The notes beneath the pieces are model-generated. The model did not search any database and was not told where the DNA came from. It was given only the letters and a program-made list of their open reading frames with translations. From assembly GCF_001579845.1 (NCBI RefSeq), contig NZ_CP007440.1, positions 7,276,029 to 7,340,028 of the forward strand: a stretch of DNA of 64,000 nucleotides, written 5' to 3'. The DNA is from Rhodoplanes sp. Z2-YC6860. GTDB lineage: Bacteria > Pseudomonadota > Alphaproteobacteria > Rhizobiales > Xanthobacteraceae. This document shows, one piece after another, positions 40,601-52,967 of the stretch (positions are counted from its first letter, which is position 1; each line of letters opens with the position of its first letter). The position numbers were made by a program, and so were the translations under genes.

Positions 40601-43600
40601 TGAACTTCAAAAGCCCGCCGTTGATGTCGGCCACGCTCACGAACTGACCGGCCGTCACCGCGACGCCGTTGTCGGTCAGCGTGCCGGCCAAAGGCAGCGT
40701 CGTGATCTTCACCGCAAGCAGCGTGTTCGGCGGGCTGTCGTTCGGGTCGCTGAAGCCAAAGTCCGACGCCGCAAACGTGCAGAAGCCGTTCTCCGCCGTC
40801 GTCACCGTGTTGTTCGCACCCGACGGCGCATCGTTCACGGAGTTCACCGTGATCGCGATCTGCTGCTGCACCGCGCTGGCATTGGCCGCGTCGTGATCCG
40901 TGATCGTCAGCGTGTCGCTGCCGTTGTAGTTCGCGGAAGGCGCGTAGCTCACCCCGGCGTTGAGCGCCGCATCCACCGCAGCCGTCGGACCCACGATCGT
41001 GATCGTATTGGTGCCGCTGCCGGTCGCGCTGGTCAGCCCGGAGCCATTGCCCAGCGCCGTCAGCGTGCCGTGCGACACGCTGATCGTCGCCGTCTGCACG
41101 TCCCCACTGTCAGGGTCGACAACATGCGCCCCCGTCAGGCTCACCGGCGTGTCCTCGTTGGTCGACGCCGTATGCCCGGGGACCGTCAGCACCGGCGCGT
41201 CATTCGCGCCATTGACCGTGATCGAGACCACCTGCGTCGACGAAGCGCCCAGGCTGTCGGTGACCTGCACCGTGAAGCTGTCGGTCGCCGACTGGCCCGC
41301 CGCCAGCGCCTGCGTCGCCGCCAATCCGTCGTTCAGAGAGTACGTCCAGGCGCCCGACTGGGTGATGTCGAGCGTGCCGTAGGTGCCGTGCATCACCGAG
41401 TCGGCCGAAGCCGACGCGCTCGGCTGCGCAAACGAGTCGCCGAAGAACTGCGCCCGCGTCCAATCCTCGTTGTCGAACACCCGGCCGGTCGCGCTCAACG
41501 TCGTCGCCGCGCCGACCGCCACACCCCCCTGCATCAGCTGGTACGAGGCCTGGATGTTGCCGTTGTTGGCCGGATCGTTGGTCAGCGATAGCAGGATCTG
41601 GTCGTCGGCCCCGACATTGCCGAGCTGGATCGTCTGAAGAACCGTGCTGGTGCCGTTGGCAAAGTTCACCTGCCGCAACTGCACCGCCTCGGTGCCCGCC
41701 GTGGCGCCGGCAACGATCGCAAACTCCACCGTCTCGGTCCCGGGCTGCGCCGAGGTCCCGCTCGTGACGCGATCGGTCAGGCGGATGCCGTAGGCGTCGT
41801 TGGCTCCCGTCGGCGCGATCAGGTCGAACACACCCGACGCCGTGAACCCCTGCCCGGTCTTCAGGCCCAGCGTGCTCTGGCTGACCGGCTGCGTGTTGGT
41901 GTTGAGCGTGGCAAAGTCGCCATACACGTCACTGCCGCCACGCGTGCCCGTGAACGCCGAAGCACTGCCGGTCAGCAGCACCACGCTGCGCGATGCCGCA
42001 TCGGTCCCGTCGCTGAAGCCGCCCGTCGTCAGGTAGATCGGCGACGGCGTGGTCCCGACCAGGAAGCCCGGCCCAGCCGGCGGCGCCGTGCCATTGAAGG
42101 TGTCGTCGAAGATCAGCGTCGGCGTGCCGCTGATCGTCTTCGTCACCTTGAACTCGTCGATCGCGAACTGATAGTTCGGCGGCAGCTCCCGCGTGCCCCC
42201 CTGGACCGTCCAAGTCGGGGGGGCGACTTGATCTGGGTCGCTTTCCGTGAACTGGCCGGTCGCAACCGACGCCGAGTTCGCCCCCACCAAGCCGCTCTGC
42301 GGCGCATTGGTGATCGTCGGCGCATCGTTCACCGCGGTGATGTCGATGATTGAGCTGGCGCTGGCCGTCTTGGCCCCGCCGCTGCCGGTGTTGCCGTTGT
42401 CGTTGATCTGCAGCGTCAGCGTCGTCGACGCGCTCGGCGTGTCGCTATTGTCGATGTAGCTCAGCGTGCTGCTGCCGTCGGTGTTCAGCAGCGCGTTGAT
42501 CTGCGCGATCGTCCCGGTGATCGTCAGCGACGAGCTGCCGCTGCCGCTCACCAAGGCCCCGCTGCCTCCGGCCGCCGCCGTCAGCGTGCCCTCCACGACC
42601 GACAGCGTCACCGTTTCGCTGCCGCTGCCGCCGTCGACATCGCTCACCGACAGCCCGCTGTTCTTCAGCGACAGGCTGGTCTGCTCGGTCGCGCTGTAAT
42701 GCGCCACCGGCGCCGTCGCCACAGGCGCGTCGTTCACCGCGGCGACGGTGAGCGTCGTGGTCGCTGCCGTGCTGTTGACCGTGCCGTCGTTCACCGTCCA
42801 GCTGATGGTTCGCGTGGTGGCCGTCCCGCCGGCCGTCGGGTCGTCATTGCTGCTGTTGGCGAACGCAACCAGGTCCAACGCCGCCTGATAGTCGGCAAGC
42901 GTGTCACTGCCCGACAGCGTCATCGTGTGAAGATTGCTGTCGTAGCTGTAGGTGATCGTGTTGCCGCCGTTGACCAGGCTGCCGCTGGTCGCCCCATTGA
43001 CGGTCAGCGTGTCGCCAGCCTGGAACCCAGACGTGATGCTGACCGAAGCGCCCGCCAGCGTCGTGTTGTCGGCATCCGTGACCGAGATCGCATTGCTCAG
43101 GACAACCGCAGCCGCCTGCTCCGTGTACGAGGCGGTCGCCGCGACGTTGCCCAGCACCGGCGGCTGGTCGGCCGAGACGTTGACGGTCAGGGTGTTCGGA
43201 GTCGGGTCGAGGTCCACCCCGCCGTTCAGGGTGCCGCCGTTGTCCTGCACCTGGAACGTGAAGCTCGCATAGCCGGTGCCGCTGGCGTTCGCAGCCGGCG
43301 TGAACTTCAAAAGCCCGCCGTTGATGTCGGCCACGCTCACGAACTGACCGGCCGTCACCGCGACGCCGTTGTCGGTCAGCGTGCCGGCCAAAGGCAGCGT
43401 CGTGATCTTCACCGCAAGCAGCGTGTTCGGCGGGCTGTCGTTCGGGTCGCTGAAGCCAAAGTCCGACGCCGCAAACGTGCAGAAGCCGTTCTCCGCCGTC
43501 GTCACCGTGTTGTTCGCACCCGACGGCGCATCGTTCACGGAGTTCACCGTGATCGCGATCTGCTGCTGCACCGCGCTGGCATTGGCCGCGTCGTGATCCG

Positions 43601-46600
43601 TGATCGTCAGCGTGTCGCTGCCGTTGTAGTTCGCAGAAGGCGTGTAGCTCACCCCGGCGTTCAGCGCCGCATCGACCGCAGCCGTCGGGCCGACGATCGT
43701 GATCGTGCCGGTCCCGCTGCCGGTCGCGCTCGTCAGCCCAGAGCCATTGCCCAGCACCGTCAGCGTGCCGTGCGACACGCTGATCGTCGCCGTCTGCACA
43801 TCGCCGCTGTCGGGGTCGGCGACATGCGCCCCCGTCAGGCTCACCGACGCGTCCTCGTTGGTCGAAGCCGTATGCCCGGGAACCGTCAGCACCGGCGTAT
43901 CATTCGCGCCATTGACCGTGATCGAGACCACCTGCGTCGACGAAGCGCCCAGGCTGTCGGTGACCTGCACCGTGAAGCTGTCGGTCGCCGACTGGCCCGC
44001 CGCCAGCGCCTGCGTCGCCGCCAATCCGTCGTTCAGAGAGTACGTCCAGGCGCCCGACTGGGTGATGTCGAGCGTGCCGTAGGTGCCGTGCATCACCGAG
44101 TCGGCCGAAGCCGACGCGCTCGGCTGCGCAAACGAGTCGCCGAAGAACTGCGCCCGCGTCCAATCCTCGTTGTCGAACACCCGGCCGGTCGCGCTCAACG
44201 TCGTCGCCGCGCCGACCGCCACACCCCCCTGCATCAGCTGGTACGAGGCCTGGATGTTGCCGTTGTTGGCCGGATCGTTGGTCAGCGATAGCAGGATCTG
44301 GTCGTCGGCCCCGACATTGCCGAGCTGGATCGTCTGAAGAACCGTGCTGGTGCCGTTGGCAAAGTTCACCTGCCGCAACTGCACCGCCTCGGTGCCCGCC
44401 GTGGCGCCGGCAACGATCGCAAACTCCACCGTCTCGGTCCCGGGCTGCGCCGAGGTCCCGCTCGTGACGCGATCGGTCAGGCGGATGCCGTAGGCGTCGT
44501 TGGCTCCCGTCGGCGCGATCAGGTCGAACACACCCGACGCCGTGAACCCCTGCCCGGTCTTCAGGCCCAGCGTGCTCTGGCTGACCGGCTGCGTGTTGGT
44601 GTTGAGCGTGGCAAAGTCGCCATACACGTCACTGCCGCCACGCGTGCCCGTGAACGCCGAAGCACTGCCGGTCAGCAGCACCACGCTGCGCGATGCCGCA
44701 TCGGTCCCGTCGCTGAAGCCGCCCGTCGTCAGGTAGATCGGCGACGGCGTGGTCCCGACCAGGAAGCCCGGCCCAGCCGGCGGCGCCGTGCCATTGAAGG
44801 TGTCGTCGAAGATCAGCGTCGGCGTGCCGCTGATCGTCTTCGTCACCTTGAACTCGTCGATCGCGAACTGATAGTTCGGCGGCAACTCGCGGGTCCCGCC
44901 CTGGACCGTCCAGGTCTGGGTGTCGCCCACGTCGGGGTCGCTCGCCGTGAACTGGCCGGTCGCAACCGACGCCGAGTTCGCTCCCACCAGGCCGCTCTGC
45001 GGCGCATTGGTGATCGTCGGCGGGTGATTGACCGTCACAACTGTGACGTCGGAGGCAATCGACACCACCGTGGTGTCGCTGCCACCCGAGGCGGTCCCGC
45101 CGCTGTCCTGGATCTGCGTCAGCGTCACGATGCGCGTGCCCGCCGTCGCTCCGACCGCATTGGTGTCCTGGTACTCGATGCCGTCGACAACGCTCTGCGC
45201 TGCAGCGCTCGTCAGCCCGCTCGCACTCGTCAGCGTCACCGTCGCCGTCGAACCGCTGACCACGACGCTGTAGCCCAGGCTGTTGCCGCCCGCGGTCGTC
45301 CCGGTCGTGCCGTTGGTCAGGCCGATGCTGCTGCCATCGACAATCACCGTCTCGTTCGAGCCATCGACAAGGCCGCTCACCGTGAAGGCCAGCGCCTTGA
45401 TGCTCTGCCCGGACTCGATCGTGCTGATGCTCGCGCCCGAGAATAACGCAACCGCCGCACCCTGCGTGCTGTTGGCGCCTTCCGCGAAGGTCGGGTTCGC
45501 AGCCGTCGCCGTCAGTGTCGGCGGGTCGTTCACCGGAACCACCGTCACGCTCGACGCCAGCGCCAGCGCCGTGGTGTCGATGCCGCCCGAGGTGGTCCCG
45601 CCGCTGTCCTGGATCTGCGTCAGCGTGAAGGTGCGGTTGCCCGCCGTCGGGTTGTCGGTGCTGGTGTTCTGATACGTGATGCCGTTGACCAGCGTATCGA
45701 TCGCGCTGACCGACACCCCGGAAGCCTTGCTCAGCACGATGGCCGCCGTGCCGCCCACAATGGTGACCGTGTAGGCCATGCCATTGGTCGTCGTCGTTCC
45801 CGACGAGTTGCCGCCCAGCGTGACCGCCGAACCATCGACCACGATCCGCTCGTTGGCCCCGTCCAGCAGCCCGCCAACCGTGAACGTCAGCGACTTGATG
45901 CTCTGCCCCGCCTCGATCGTGCTGGCGTTCGCCGCCGAGAACACCGACACCGCTGCCGCCTGCGTGCCCAGGCCAGACGCCTCGGTAAACGACGGGTGCA
46001 GCGCCGTCATCGTCAGCGTCGGCGGATCGTTCACCGGAACCACCGTCAGCGTCGTGGTCGCTGCCGTGCTGTTGACCGTGCCGTCGTTCACCGTCCAGCT
46101 GATGGTTCGCGTGGTGGCCGTCCCGCCGGCCGTCGGGTCGTCATTGCTGCTGTTGGCGAACGCAACCAGGTCCAACGCCGCCTGATAGTCGGCAAGCGTG
46201 TCACTGCCCGACAGCGTCATCGTGTGAAGATTGCTGTCGTAGCTGTAGGTGATCGTGTTGCCGCCGTTGACCAGGCTGCCGCTGGTCGCCCCATTGATGG
46301 TCAGCGTGTCGCCAGCCTGGAACCCGGACGTGATGCTGACCGAAGCGCCCGCCAGCGTCGTATTGTCGGTATCCGTGACCGAGATCGCATTGCTCAGGAC
46401 AACCGCCGTTGCCTGTTCCGTATACGAGGCGGTCGCCGCGACGTTGCCCAGCACCGGGGGCTGGTCGGCCGCGACGTTGACGGTCAGCGTGTTCGGCGTC
46501 GGGTCGAGATCCACCCCACCGTTTGCCGTGCCGCCGTTGTCCTGCACCTGGAACGTGAAGCTCGCATAGCCGGCGCCGCTGGCATTCGCGGCCGGCGTGA

Positions 46601-49600
46601 ACTTCAACAGCCCGCCGTTGATGTCGGCCACGCTCACGAACTGACCGGCCGTCACCGCGACGCCGTTGTCGGTCAGCGTGCCGGCCAAAGGCAGCGTCGT
46701 GATCTTCACCGCAAGCAGCGTGTTCGGCGGGCTGTCGTTCGGGTCGCTGAAGCCAAAGTCCGACGCCGCAAACGTGCAGAAGCCGTTCTCCGCCGTCGTC
46801 ACCGTGTTGTTCGCACCCGACGGCGCATCGTTCACGGAGTTCACCGTGATCGCGATCTGCTGCTGCACCGCGCTGGCATTGGCCGCGTCGTGATCCGTGA
46901 TCGTCAGCGTGTCGCTGCCGTTGTAGTTCGCAGAAGGCGTGTAGCTCACCCCGGCGTTCAGCGCCGCATCGACCGCAGCCGTCGGGCCGACGATCGTGAT
47001 CGTGCCGGTCCCGCTGCCGGTCGCGCTCGTCAGCCCAGAGCCATTGCCCAGCGCCGTCAGCGTGCCGTGCGACACGCTGATCGTCGCCGTCTGCACATCG
47101 CCGCTGTCGGGGTCGACAACATGCGCCCCCGTCAGGCTCACCGCCGTGTCCTCGTTGGTCGTGGCGCTGGCGCTTGGCACCGTCAGCACCGGCGCGTCAT
47201 TGACGCTGGTGACGGTCAGAGAGGCGGTGTCGGATGCGGTCGAGAACGCCGAGGTGCCGCCGCCCGACGAGGCATTGGCGGTGCTGCCGTGGGTGCCGCT
47301 GGTCTGATCCCAGGCCACATAAGTGAACGTGTCGCTGCCGCCGTTCTGCGCGTTCGGCTGGAAGCGGACCAGATCGCTGCCGGCGAGCAACAGGGCCGAT
47401 GAGCTGGAATAACTGCCGAAGCTGGTCCAGGTGGTGCCATTGTCGGTCGAATACTGCCAGTCGCCGTTGACGCTCGACGCGCCGGTGATGGCAATGCCTT
47501 TCACGGCGCCCGTATCGACGTCGGTGATGCTCGAACCGACAATCGAAGAGACCGTCTGGCCGACCGTGTTGGTCTGGTCTTCGGTGATCGTCGCGAGCGT
47601 CGGGCTGACCGGTGTCAGCACCGGCGCATTGTTGATGCTGGTGACCGTCAGGGACGCCGTATCCGACGCGGTCGAGAATGCCGAGGTGCCGCCACCCGAC
47701 GAGGCATTGGCGGTGCTGCCGTGGGTGCCGCTGGTCTGGTCCCAGGCCACATAAGTCAACGTTTCGCTGCCGCCGTTCTGGTTGGTCGGAACGAAGCGGA
47801 CCAGATCGCTGCCGGCGAGCAACAGGGCCGATGAGCTGGAATAGCTGCCGAAGTTGGTCCAGGTGGTGCCGGCGTCGATCGAGTATTGCCAGTTGCCGTT
47901 GACGGCGGACGCGCCAGTGATGGCGACGCCCTTCTGGGCGCCCGTATCCACATCAGTGATGCTCGAGCCGACGATCGAAGAGACCGTCTGGCCGGCCGTG
48001 TTGGTCTGATTCTCGTTGATCGTCGTCAGCGTCGGGCCGACCGGCGTCAGCACCGGAGCATCATTGACGCTGGTGACCGTCAGGGATGCCGTGTCGGACG
48101 CGGTCGAGAACGCCGAGGTGCCGCCACCCGACGAGGCATTGGCGGTGCTGCCGTGGGTGCCGCTGGTCTGGTCCCAGGCCACATAAGTGAATGTGTCGCT
48201 GCCGCCATTCTGCGCGTTCGGCTGGAAACGGACCAGATCGGAGCCGGCGAGCAACAGAGCCGATGAGCTGGAATAGTTGCCGAAGTTGGTCCAGGTGGTG
48301 CCGTTGTCGATCGAGTATTGCCAGGTGCCGTTGACGCTGGACACGCCGGTAATGGCGATGCCTTTGACGGCGCTGGTATCGACGTCGGTGATGCTCGAGC
48401 CGACGATCGAAGAGACGGTCTGGCCGGCCGTGTTGGTCTGATCTTCGGTGATCGTCGTCAGCGTCGGAGCGACCGGTGTCAGCACCGGAGCATCATTGAC
48501 GCTGGTGACCGTCAGGGATGCCGTGTCGGACGCGGTCGAGAACGCCGAGGTGCCGCCACCCGACGAGGCATTGGCGGTGCTGCCGTGGGTGCCGCTGGTC
48601 TGGTCCCAGGCCACATAAGTGAATGTGTCGCTGCCGCCATTCTGCGCGTTCGGCTGGAAACGGACCAGATCGGAGCCGGCGAGCAACAGAGCCGATGAGC
48701 TGGAATAGTTGCCGAAGTTGGTCCAGGTGGTGCCGTTGTCGATCGAGTATTGCCACGTGCCGTTGACGCTGGACGCGCCGGTGATGGCAATGCCCTTCTG
48801 GGCGCCGATGTCCGCATCGCTGATGCTCGAGCCAACGATCGAAGAGACGGTCTGGCCGACTGTGTTGGTCTGGTCCTCGGTGATCGTCGTAAGCGTCGGG
48901 CTCACGGGAGTCAGCACCGGCGCGTTGTTGACGCTGGTGACCGTCAGGCTTGCCGTGTCGGACGCCGTCGAGAACGCCGTGGTGCCGCCGCCCGATGAGG
49001 CATTGGCGGTGCTGCCGTGGCTGCCGCTGGTCTGATCCCAGGCGACGTAAGTGAAGGTGTCGGTGCCGCCGCTCAGGCCATTCGGCTGGAAACGGACGAA
49101 GTCCGTGCCGGCGAGCAACAGAGCCGAGGAGGTGGAATAGCTGCCGAAGTTGGTCCAGGTCGTGCCGCCGTCGGTTGAATACTGCCAGTTGCCGTTGACG
49201 GCGGACGCGCCGGTGATGGCGATGCCCTTCACGGCACCGGTATCGACGTCGGTGATGCTCGATCCGACGATCGAAGAGACCGTCTGGCCCGCCGTATTGG
49301 TCTGGTTGTCGGCGATCGACGTGAGCGTCGGGCTGGCAGGCGTCAGCACCGGCGCGTCATTGACGCTGGTGACCGTCAGAGAGGCCGTGTCGGATGCGGT
49401 CGAGAACGCTGTGGTACCGCCGCCGACCGAAGCGTCGGCAGTGGTGCCATGGGCGCCGCTGGTCTGATCCCAGGCGACGTAAGTGAAGGTGTCGCTGCCT
49501 CCGTTCTGGCCGTTCGGGACGAAGCGGACCTGGTCGGTGTCGGTGAGCAGCAGGGCCGAGGTCGCGGAATAGGTGCCGAAGTTGGCCCAGGTCGTGCCGC

Positions 49601-51821
49601 CGTCGATCGAGTACTGCCACGTGCCGTTGACGCTCGACGCGCCGGTGATGGCGATGCCCTTCTGGGCGCCACTGTCGACGTCGGTGATGCTCGAGTTGAC
49701 GATCGAAGAGACCGTCTGGCCAGCCGTGTTGGTCTGATCCTCGGTGATCGTCGTGAGCGTCGGAGCTGACGGCGTCAACACCGGTGCATGGTTGACGCTG
49801 GTGACCGTCAGGGTTGCGGTATCGGACGCGGTCGAGAACGCCGCGGTGTCGCCGCCCGATGAGGCGTCGGCAATGGTGCCGTGGGCGCCGCTGCTCTGAT
49901 CCCAGGCGACGTAGGTAAAAGTGTCGGTGCCGCCGTTCTGGTTGTTCGGAACGAAGCGGACCTTGTCGGTGTCGGCGAGCAGCAGCGCCGAGGTCGTGGA
50001 ATAGGTGCCGAAGTTCGTCCAGGTCGTGCCACCGTCGGTCGAGTACTGCCAGTTGCCGTTGACGGCGGACGCGCCAGTGATGGCAATGCCGTGCTGGGCG
50101 TTGTGGTCTGCATCCGTGATGCTGGAACCGATGATCGAAGCGACTGTCTGGCCGACCGTGTTGGTCTGAGTCTCGTTGATCGTCGCAAGCGTCGGAGCTG
50201 ACGGCGTCAGCACCGGCGCGTCGTTGATGCCGGTCAAGACGACGGTGATCGTTGTGGTCGCGGGGTTGCCGGCCGAGTCCGTCACCGTGACGGTAAACGT
50301 GTCGGTCTGGATCTCGCCCTGGCCCAACGACGCAAGCGGCGCCTTGGACACCGTGTAGGTGTAAGCGATCTGGCCTTCGGTTTGGGTGCCGAGCGTATCT
50401 TGGGTGATCGTCAGCTGCGACAACGTGCCGAAGTCGCCGGCGCCTGCCGTGAATGACACCTTGTGCGTGTCACCGGTCAGATTTTCATTGTCGGTGAACA
50501 GCAGCACGCCCTGAATCGGGGTCGGCGCCCCGGCGGCGTCGGTCTTCTGTAGGACAGGCGCTGAACCCGTCTCGAACAGCGGAGGAAGATTCGACGGCGG
50601 TGGTGGCGGCGGCGGCGGAGGTGGCGGAGGTGGCGGCGGCGGTGGCGGCGGCGGCGCCGGTGGTGGCGGCGGCGCCGGTGGTGGCGGCGGAGGTGGCGGC
50701 GGCGGCGGTGGCGGCGGTGGTGGTGGTGGCGGTGGCGGCGACACTGTCGTGCCCGAAACCTTGACTACCGTCGGATTCGCCGGGGGGGTTATTGTCTGCT
50801 GATCGGTGGGAGGCGGCGGCGTCGGTGCCTGTTGCTGCTGCTGCTGTTGCTGCGGGCTCGGCGGCACCGGCTGCGCCGCGAGAATCTGCTGGCCGAGGCT
50901 CTGCGTCTGGAACGCCTGCTGAACGACGTTGAGCGCCGCCGCGAGTTCGGCCGGCGACTTCTGTACCGTTTGCGCCAGCGCTTGCAGCGGACCCGCTGCC
51001 GTAACGGTCGTCACGTTGTTGGCGTTGTTGACAGTGCCGATCAACTGACCGCTCAGCGAATAGACGTTGAACGATCCGACGCGGCCGCCTGGTTCGACCA
51101 GCACCGACATCTGCGTCTGGCCGTTGTTGACGTCGATATCGACCTGCACGGCGGTGCCGCGGATGCCCAGAACGGCAACCGGCGTGCCGACCTTCATGTC
51201 GCCGGTGTGCGCCACTTCGCCAGCGATGAAGGTGATCGAACCCTGCACCAGATTGATCAGCGCCGAGTTCACCGAACCGGGCGCCGGGTTGTAGACAAAC
51301 TCGTTCAGCACCATCCGCGCGTTGCCGACGAGATTGAAGGTCGTGCCATCGCCGAAGATCACGCCAAGGGCGGAGTTGCCGCCAGTGGTCTGCACGACAT
51401 CGCCCTTGTAGACGGCGTCGCCGACATTGAGCGTGACGGCGACGCCGTTGCGCACCGCGGTGGCGTTGCCCTGCACGGTCGCGACGCGGCCGATCGGCTG
51501 CGCGTCGGCAGGCTGCGGCGCGTCCGCCTGCGCGTATTGCCCCGGTGCAAGCGGACCGGCGAGCGCTGCGACCACGTCGGCGGTCAGCGCGGCGCCGTCG
51601 GGCGCGAGCAACGTCGGCAGCCGCTCGTGGTTGAAATAGCCCGGGACGACGAGCTTGTGCCCGTACTGCCCGATCAGCGTCAGGTCTGATCCGGTGCGCT
51701 TGAACTCGGCGTGGAAAAGAAATTCGGCATCCGGGATCGTTACGAATCCGGCATCTGAGGTATCGATCGGGATAGCGCGCGCAATGTCGCTAAGGCCAAA
51801 TGCCTTATCGGGCGAATTCAT
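31638..51821 (-). CDS. Giant FecR-domain, cadherin/VCBS-like repeat surface protein (6727 aa)
   Basis: One uninterrupted 20.2-kb frame. Residues ~110-260 form a FecR domain ([16 protein letters not shown] ... [13 protein letters not shown]); ~323-330 are eight Gln; ~361-409 almost pure Pro; ~420-530 a VCBS-like domain. Then come seven 144-residue repeats (~536-1545), cadherin-like segments with near-identical 900-residue-spaced copies (~1548-3800), three large divergent modules starting near 4066 ([15 protein letters not shown]), 4773 and 5565, and HAF-type repeats ([14 protein letters not shown]) at ~6215-6460. No N-terminal Sec signal peptide and no RTX repeats are visible. A large type I-secreted adhesin or matrix protein is inferred, but no secretion genes lie nearby. 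Ends in the island next to attR side. The antisense strand has long arginine-rich frames that are composition artefacts. Confidence 0.9.
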   Translation of the reverse strand: MNSPDKAFGLSDIARAIPIDTSDAGFVTIPDAEFLFHAEFKRTGSDLTLIGQYGHKLVVPGYFNHERLPTLLAPDGAALTADVVAALAGPLAPGQYAQADAPQPADAQPIGRVATVQGNATAVRNGVAVTLNVGDAVYKGDVVQTTGGNSALGVIFGDGTTFNLVGNARMVLNEFVYNPAPGSVNSALINLVQGSITFIAGEVAHTGDMKVGTPVAVLGIRGTAVQVDIDVNNGQTQMSVLVEPGGRVGSFNVYSLSGQLIGTVNNANNVTTVTAAGPLQALAQTVQKSPAELAAALNVVQQAFQTQSLGQQILAAQPVPPSPQQQQQQQQAPTPPPPTDQQTITPPANPTVVKVSGTTVSPPPPPPPPPPPPPPPPPPPPPAPPPPPAPPPPPPPPPPPPPPPPPPPPSNLPPLFETGSAPVLQKTDAAGAPTPIQGVLLFTDNENLTGDTHKVSFTAGAGDFGTLSQLTITQDTLGTQTEGQIAYTYTVSKAPLASLGQGEIQTDTFTVTVTDSAGNPATTTITVVLTGINDAPVLTPSAPTLATINETQTNTVGQTVASIIGSSITDADHNAQHGIAITGASAVNGNWQYSTDGGTTWTNFGTYSTTSALLLADTDKVRFVPNNQNGGTDTFTYVAWDQSSGAHGTIADASSGGDTAAFSTASDTATLTVTSVNHAPVLTPSAPTLTTITEDQTNTAGQTVSSIVNSSITDVDSGAQKGIAITGASSVNGTWQYSIDGGTTWANFGTYSATSALLLTDTDQVRFVPNGQNGGSDTFTYVAWDQTSGAHGTTADASVGGGTTAFSTASDTASLTVTSVNDAPVLTPASPTLTSIADNQTNTAGQTVSSIVGSSITDVDTGAVKGIAITGASAVNGNWQYSTDGGTTWTNFGSYSTSSALLLAGTDFVRFQPNGLSGGTDTFTYVAWDQTSGSHGSTANASSGGGTTAFSTASDTASLTVTSVNNAPVLTPVSPTLTTITEDQTNTVGQTVSSIVGSSISDADIGAQKGIAITGASSVNGTWQYSIDNGTTWTNFGNYSSSSALLLAGSDLVRFQPNAQNGGSDTFTYVAWDQTSGTHGSTANASSGGGTSAFSTASDTASLTVTSVNDAPVLTPVAPTLTTITEDQTNTAGQTVSSIVGSSITDVDTSAVKGIAITGVSSVNGTWQYSIDNGTTWTNFGNYSSSSALLLAGSDLVRFQPNAQNGGSDTFTYVAWDQTSGTHGSTANASSGGGTSAFSTASDTASLTVTSVNDAPVLTPVGPTLTTINENQTNTAGQTVSSIVGSSITDVDTGAQKGVAITGASAVNGNWQYSIDAGTTWTNFGSYSSSSALLLAGSDLVRFVPTNQNGGSETLTYVAWDQTSGTHGSTANASSGGGTSAFSTASDTASLTVTSINNAPVLTPVSPTLATITEDQTNTVGQTVSSIVGSSITDVDTGAVKGIAITGASSVNGDWQYSTDNGTTWTSFGSYSSSSALLLAGSDLVRFQPNAQNGGSDTFTYVAWDQTSGTHGSTANASSGGGTSAFSTASDTASLTVTSVNDAPVLTVPSASATTNEDTAVSLTGAHVVDPDSGDVQTATISVSHGTLTALGNGSGLTSATGSGTGTITIVGPTAAVDAALNAGVSYTPSANYNGSDTLTITDHDAANASAVQQQIAITVNSVNDAPSGANNTVTTAENGFCTFAASDFGFSDPNDSPPNTLLAVKITTLPLAGTLTDNGVAVTAGQFVSVADINGGLLKFTPAANASGAGYASFTFQVQDNGGTANGGVDLDPTPNTLTVNVAADQPPVLGNVAATASYTEQATAVVLSNAISVTDTDNTTLAGASVSITSGFQAGDTLTINGATSGSLVNGGNTITYSYDSNLHTMTLSGSDTLADYQAALDLVAFANSSNDDPTAGGTATTRTISWTVNDGTVNSTAATTTLTVVPVNDPPTLTMTALHPSFTEASGLGTQAAAVSVFSAANASTIEAGQSIKSLTFTVGGLLDGANERIVVDGSAVTLGGNSSGTTTTNGMAYTVTIVGGTAAIVLSKASGVSVSAIDTLVNGITYQNTSTDNPTAGNRTFTLTQIQDSGGTTSGGIDTTALALASSVTVVPVNDPPTLTATAANPTFAEGANSTQGAAVALFSGASISTIESGQSIKALAFTVSGLVDGSNETVIVDGSSIGLTNGTTGTTAGGNSLGYSVVVSGSTATVTLTSASGLTSAAAQSVVDGIEYQDTNAVGATAGTRIVTLTQIQDSGGTASGGSDTTVVSIASDVTVVTVNHPPTITNAPQSGLVGANSASVATGQFTASDPDVGDTQTWTVQGGTRELPPNYQFAIDEFKVTKTISGTPTLIFDDTFNGTAPPAGPGFLVGTTPSPIYLTTGGFSDGTDAASRSVVLLTGSASAFTGTRGGSDVYGDFATLNTNTQPVSQSTLGLKTGQGFTASGVFDLIAPTGANDAYGIRLTDRVTSGTSAQPGTETVEFAIVAGATAGTEAVQLRQVNFANGTSTVLQTIQLGNVGADDQILLSLTNDPANNGNIQASYQLMQGGVAVGAATTLSATGRVFDNEDWTRAQFFGDSFAQPSASASADSVMHGTYGTLDITQSGAWTYSLNDGLAATQALAAGQSATDSFTVQVTDSLGASSTQVVSITVNGANDTPVLTVPGHTASTNEDASVSLTGAHVADPDSGDVQTATISVSHGTLTVLGNGSGLTSATGSGTGTITIVGPTAAVDAALNAGVSYTPSANYNGSDTLTITDHDAANASAVQQQIAITVNSVNDAPSGANNTVTTAENGFCTFAASDFGFSDPNDSPPNTLLAVKITTLPLAGTLTDNGVAVTAGQFVSVADINGGLLKFTPAANASGTGYASFTFQVQDNGGTLNGGVDLDPTPNTLTVNVSADQPPVLGNVAATASYTEQAAAVVLSNAISVTDADNTTLAGASVSITSGFQAGDTLTVNGATSGSLVNGGNTITYSYDSNLHTMTLSGSDTLADYQAALDLVAFANSSNDDPTAGGTATTRTISWTVNDGTVNSTAATTTLTVAAVNDAPVATAPVAHYSATEQTSLSLKNSGLSVSDVDGGSGSETVTLSVVEGTLTAAAGGSGALVSGSGSSSLTITGTIAQINALLNTDGSSTLSYIDNSDTPSASTTLTLQINDNGNTGSGGAKTASASSIIDITAVNDAPTITNAPQSGLVGANSASVATGQFTESDPDQVAPPTWTVQGGTRELPPNYQFAIDEFKVTKTISGTPTLIFDDTFNGTAPPAGPGFLVGTTPSPIYLTTGGFSDGTDAASRSVVLLTGSASAFTGTRGGSDVYGDFATLNTNTQPVSQSTLGLKTGQGFTASGVFDLIAPTGANDAYGIRLTDRVTSGTSAQPGTETVEFAIVAGATAGTEAVQLRQVNFANGTSTVLQTIQLGNVGADDQILLSLTNDPANNGNIQASYQLMQGGVAVGAATTLSATGRVFDNEDWTRAQFFGDSFAQPSASASADSVMHGTYGTLDITQSGAWTYSLNDGLAATQALAAGQSATDSFTVQVTDSLGASSTQVVSITVNGANDAPVLTVPGHTASTNEDTPVSLTGAHVVDPDSGDVQTATISVSHGTLTALGNGSGLTSATGSGTNTITIVGPTAAVDAALNAGVSYAPSANYNGSDTLTITDHDAANASAVQQQIAITVNSVNDAPSGANNTVTTAENGFCTFAASDFGFSDPNDSPPNTLLAVKITTLPLAGTLTDNGVAVTAGQFVSVADINGGLLKFTPAANASGAGYASFTFQVQDNGGTLNGGVDLDPTPNTLTVNVSADQPPVLGNVAATAAYTEGGTATTLSSGLTVSDADSQNLTSATVTIASGFFAGDTLSANVAGTAITASYNSSTGVLTLSGSDTLAHYQQVLDTVAYSSSSQNPTNFGADTSRSISWVVNDGTLPSTAATTTLSITAVNQAPVLSNVAASASYTGTATRLSSGLTASDVDNLNLVSALVAIASGAQAGDTLTINAATSGDIVNGANTIHYSYDANSHTMSLSGSDTVADYQAALRLISYSNPSNADPTVGGTDNSRPVTWSVNDGAANSATQTTTVSLLSPSAGYIWGRLAFPTQPTTGSHVYAPFVAVNTKQGAVGVLYGVTTTNYNPLGPDNITLSLAALDPFLLNNEQTQTLVASFTIQQFPSSYTLILPDVSATNAEGIAVYETQNNNGVRFINEAFITGNNNVLSVGAATQIAGPLTSPTEAPLSLQAREASGIMTSYGLGYDQYDQGAGNYSINLDIFSHNSGDPNFNTASDFTQNVVTPITFTGLTGGRNTLPAWFFTPANSLTGGGTYMLGFAENNSPHTGQDYIRIQSYTDAGALNTTFNNNQGYLEIAPDLLAYGTHAAGDTTVHNAITLEPTDGTNTGQPTSLFFIQPGGSGPLFFAWNETVTVDGNANTYDQVEFVRHSANPVSGPVDQYFTYQIPDGQAQNIKLQAHGTSNGNTIVLMGYGDDTSTTIVEFLYNPTTGTTTELATYTEATPHGQAYSNIRDLGDGRVAIIYDDQLDSAGTSQVFVNEVDFRTTGNTSNYSGFNDGLDKFIAGTKFGDTVSGENNVRNEYYYIGGTSGSPTVNTFTGGSGGAFNIAILPTRPSDYIVARNASTGALGVSTSDPSHTGTLAAINVQLLAFNPTNDPEPVNTATPGVQLIDVTGGGVYLNLALGSGYIAQIDSGVLELALGGSSTVNFNNPQASLILDTYGSFTGSITGLQVGNTIDLENLAVTSAVINGSSLVVNGNVTLPFTIAGALSGNVFTISADGKGGTDLTLEPIPAAWSSSVYPSQPTTGVHLYGPFVTTTSGTTNGALVGVLYGDTTSGYSDAGPDTITSNLAALDPFLLPYANSTQSQFLGQQVPNSTTTIPAGDFPANQRQLLLLSSSPTQTQGIGFFVTENSSGIAAINQFTFTEGTTGLNGPLTLNTPTAVETGLAGAHLEYFTSATNNTTNGLFNNTGSAGASYSVAWAQVNGTTLTGDFQLFTPAGTAEFATPIQLFSVSGISGVTSEPAWFFRSAGTIGNSAAITGSISGTTLTVTGVTSGTVAIGQTISGTNVPANTVVTGFVSGTNGGAGTYTVNNSLAVGTGSESLSLSGSAAAYGLALSERNGSTGTDASAPANSDFIQFQDYRAVAVGNGTGGNAAGAAFGPSFQITPDLSHFAAGATDRITQEAGSGGHTTANLALQFAPNVGAGSGYSFGWNDVVTDSTGTHDQVEFAIYRPSTGTLVSQSTFQIADGQPQNVRLLTTTISGVNVEILAYGDNTGTHVVEFDANGNQLASFFDPSTATFGQLTNFGDGRISLTYDVTLDASGTTQYVTNVFDLRTSGLNVTGSGTKDNYIAGTRFNDTFAGGSNVNNTYYYVGLNTTVGLGPVDTFTGGGGTAWNVAVFPDARSNYNVSGNLTTVTNVGDPAHRGTLNISDVQALAFNPAVDPSGNTGTLEATGDTLMILGALPNGGEPISIDNGSTLELATSDNATVTFSGPEGTLRLDQPSTFTGTIAGLAVGDAIDLPGVANVPGLITTVTTVNGVSTLRVANGATTLASLTVSGALSGNMFVPQSDGFGGTSLELAPIGYLWDSSVYPQSPVTGDHFFNPSIFVNSGLGLGAMVYADAPSYQANAANSVNIRELNLDPFMLPYAGTPASVASSLQLQLPFRYTGFIAPLSATSGEGFVVYETQGATNSIYRAVLTGSGPGITNPATVTPSAAPVVSGLTAMVENLFAGSYAPSQVFNSYDVAWDQYDSVHHTYNAYFETFDTNGNLLSSQVPIFGAGGLTNVASLSSVPAWTFNSSGGIGGNGAPYMLAVAQANGSIQYQGYGKFGTPTAISGTITPDLSHYASGATSQSTQEVNATTGLISGSAVAYQAGPTAVGAAASFTGSISGTTLTVNTLASGTIKVGDVIGGNGISPNTVVTALGSGTGGTGTYTVSVSQNYTGANFTGSISGTTLTVSAVSSGSINVGDIIGGSGIVANTVVTALGTGTGGAGTYTVSNFQTVASETMATTLNDTRGVYMFAWNDIVTDTAGVHDQVELAIFNGNTLASQSTYQIADGNLQSVRLSSSGAFTYLVYGDSTGTHIIELSLTGQQIASVVDPTNVTFSQIENFGDGRFGVTYNEPVDANGTTQYVTHVLDFRTSGLVINDSGVTDGVNKFFAGTEFDDSVVGEKNVTNLYYYVGRDVTGQSSPAGPTDNFAGALGGNNTVNIAVLPDARSNYVIGQTVGGMGYSSFPTNPLGSGTSAQGINDQDLVVGLYGTIGAQHSFLYSGGTYSQITDPSGSIQTLASGINDSGQIVGSYQDGSSVWHAFTSSNGVSTSLTDPAGATATHAYGINDFGQIVGVYSDSAGQHGFLYNGGSYTTLNGPAGATLVQANGISDAGVVVGYYQDASNNIHGFFYNGGVYTTIDDPAASTGGLNFGGTYAEGINDAGEIVGYYYVNGVQHGFVDVGGVFTTVDNPNGGTNQVMGINDAGHIVTPNALASTSITTLTNVADPEHAGTLDIANVQAVAFNPTVDPSPGSNGSIEASGDTLMILTSFNSAASIDAGATLEFASADSGSVTFNAATGMLKLDHSSTFTGQISGFTGDGTLAGSDQIDLKDINLNSAQFSVSYDSGTGVLHVTDGTNTANLNFLGTYVQENFKFAADGSGGTIVYDPPVPQQTSIDGSTSDAFVFRPVVDAHVQSIFANDDTQLDKFVSQADHLAELTQANDNAQNGANLQDVIAPVVTVPAKPHDSDFAVN
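33846..34228 (-). repeat. Two tandem 186-bp inserts ([14 protein letters not shown]) in the giant protein
   Basis: [12 protein letters not shown] ... [20 protein letters not shown] occurs twice at a 186-bp spacing (62 residues), splitting a module that continues after it. A single related unit lies at about 36570-36770 in the neighbouring module at a different place. Confidence 0.8.
40421..42322 (-). repeat. Near-identical 1.9-kb duplication, downstream copy (partner at 43121-45022)
   Basis: See 43121-45022. Encodes cadherin-like domains with [21 protein letters not shown] and the [20 protein letters not shown] module. A local change at 42211-42230 forms a perfect 7-bp inverted repeat not found in the other copy. 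Confidence 0.9.
43121..45022 (-). repeat. Near-identical 1.9-kb duplication, upstream copy (partner at 40421-42322)
   Basis: The block 43121-45022 aligns with 40421-42322 at a constant 2700-bp offset. The inner 960 bp (43921-44880 against 41221-42180) look identical letter by letter. A third partial copy at about 46430-47170 is offset by 3297 bp. All copies stay in frame (multiples of 3). Confidence 0.9.
47182..50205 (-). repeat. Seven tandem 432-bp repeats in the giant gene
   Basis: The phrase APVLTP recurs at exactly 432-bp steps (boundaries near 47182, 47614, 48046, 48478, 48910, 49342, 49774 and 50206). Each unit is 144 residues with WQYSxDxGTTWTxFGx[12 protein letters not shown] and [12 protein letters not shown] motifs. 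Internal units (48046-48910) are nearly identical; outer ones are divergent, consistent with expansion from the middle. Confidence 0.92.
50596..50740 (-). repeat. GGC/GGT-type microsatellite encoding poly-Pro
   Basis: Nearly pure Pro codons (CCx) interrupted by two Ala, with scattered GGA/GGC/GGT third-base variants on the plus strand. Just 5' in the gene, 50829-50852 is an 8-codon poly-Gln tract. Such tracts are prone to slippage. Confidence 0.85.
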
Positions 51822-52335
51822 TGAACCATCCGCTCAGTTCAAAAGAATGAGCAGTCCACGCAAATTCGGACATCACGCCTTCCCCAAAAGGCAGTGCACC
51901 AAGCTCAAAGAATTGGACGAGTTGAAATTCCCCAGAACCACAGAATGTTAATGGATTATTAGCATTTTTCCGACGGTATCCGCAAACCGTAACGCGCCAA
52001 ATCCGGCGTGTTTTGTGCCTTTCTGCGCACCGACCTGATATTCAGGTTAACCCCATGGGCCGGCCCGATCGGTTCTGATTACAGCCGCAACGGCGCTCGT
52101 TTTGTCCGTTGGCGACGGCCGGCAACCGATCCCGTAGGGAATTTCCTGACAGGGACGCGCGGCGCACCACAGCTCTGACAGCGCAGTCGGGGTTTGGGTG
52201 TTGCCATCATTGCGAGTCGTGCCGGCCTCGTGGGCACTATCATGTGGGTCGCAACGTTCGTCCGCCGCAACGGTTATTTTTCCGGGCGCACAACCGCGAG
52301 CCGATGCTGCGACATCAATCAATAAGGCAGCTTGG
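51822..52335. other. Intergenic region upstream of the giant gene
   Basis: 514 bp with A/T-rich stretches near 51830-52010 that probably hold the promoter of the giant gene. No other gene, RNA or clear operator was recognised. Confidence 0.4.
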
Positions 52336-52608
52336 ATGTCTCTTAGCCTGCCGTTCAGCAACAAACGCGGTCTTGAAGGGAAGCAGTTCAATGCGAACGG
52401 CTTCCGGCGGAGGAGTCAAAAGATTTTGGCGGCAGGACCGGCGAAGAAATACCAAGCGCTCATTGTCTGGGACTTGCGCGCGTATCAGATCCTTTACAAA
52501 GGAGCGTGCCTCACCGATCTCTTCGACGGCCAACCTGTGAAAATCCGGGTGCATATGTCTGGTGACTTGTTTGGGGCGACCGCCGTTCAACTCGGCGTAA
52601 TCCGTTAG
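52336..52608 (+). CDS. Hypothetical small protein near attR
   Basis: 90 residues from ATG at 52336 (MSLSLPFSNKRG). The second half (YQALIVWDLRAYQILYKG, LTDLFDGQPVKIRVHMSGDLFG) looks protein-like, but no family is recognised and there is no strong ribosome-binding site. The following 359 bp (52609-52967) up to attR contain no supported gene. May be a remnant. Confidence 0.3.
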   Translation: MSLSLPFSNKRGLEGKQFNANGFRRRSQKILAAGPAKKYQALIVWDLRAYQILYKGACLTDLFDGQPVKIRVHMSGDLFGATAVQLGVIR

Positions 52609-52967
52609 AAGACTGGTCTAGCCATTGAGTCGAAGAGCACTTTTGAGACGCGCCAATTGTATGAAAAACCAATTCGAAAAATAGCCAAGAGCGCGGTTAG
52701 CAACAGATCGAGCTGCGTTGTAGCCGCTGAGGGTGCGAAGTCGTTGTCGTGATGTGTCCGATAGATCTCTGTACAGATCAATTGCTCGCCGACCTAGGCC
52801 AAGCCCAAATGCCCAAGCGAGCACTGGAAAAGCGGGCTCCCCGCCGACGACATCGGCGCTGCGCGAGCAACGGCCGCGAAGTGACTTGTGGCACGTTATT
52901 GACACGCCGCAAGACAGCCGTAGCGCCAGCCACTTGATTTAACGAAGGAAACTGCTGCAAACCCGCG

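Noticed and set aside
40215..47402. Long plus-strand open frames (458, 530 and 468 codons) opposite the giant gene
   Set aside because: Arg/Val-rich antisense shadows of a repeated, GC-rich coding strand; they repeat with the same 2700-bp spacing as the real gene and have no recognisable domains.
47182..50205. Regularly spaced repeats as a possible CRISPR array
   Set aside because: The 432-bp unit has no short repeat-spacer structure, lies in a coding frame and encodes protein repeats.
52618..52905. 95-codon minus-strand frame near attR
   Set aside because: No family similarity, no ribosome site and unusual composition; treated as non-coding.
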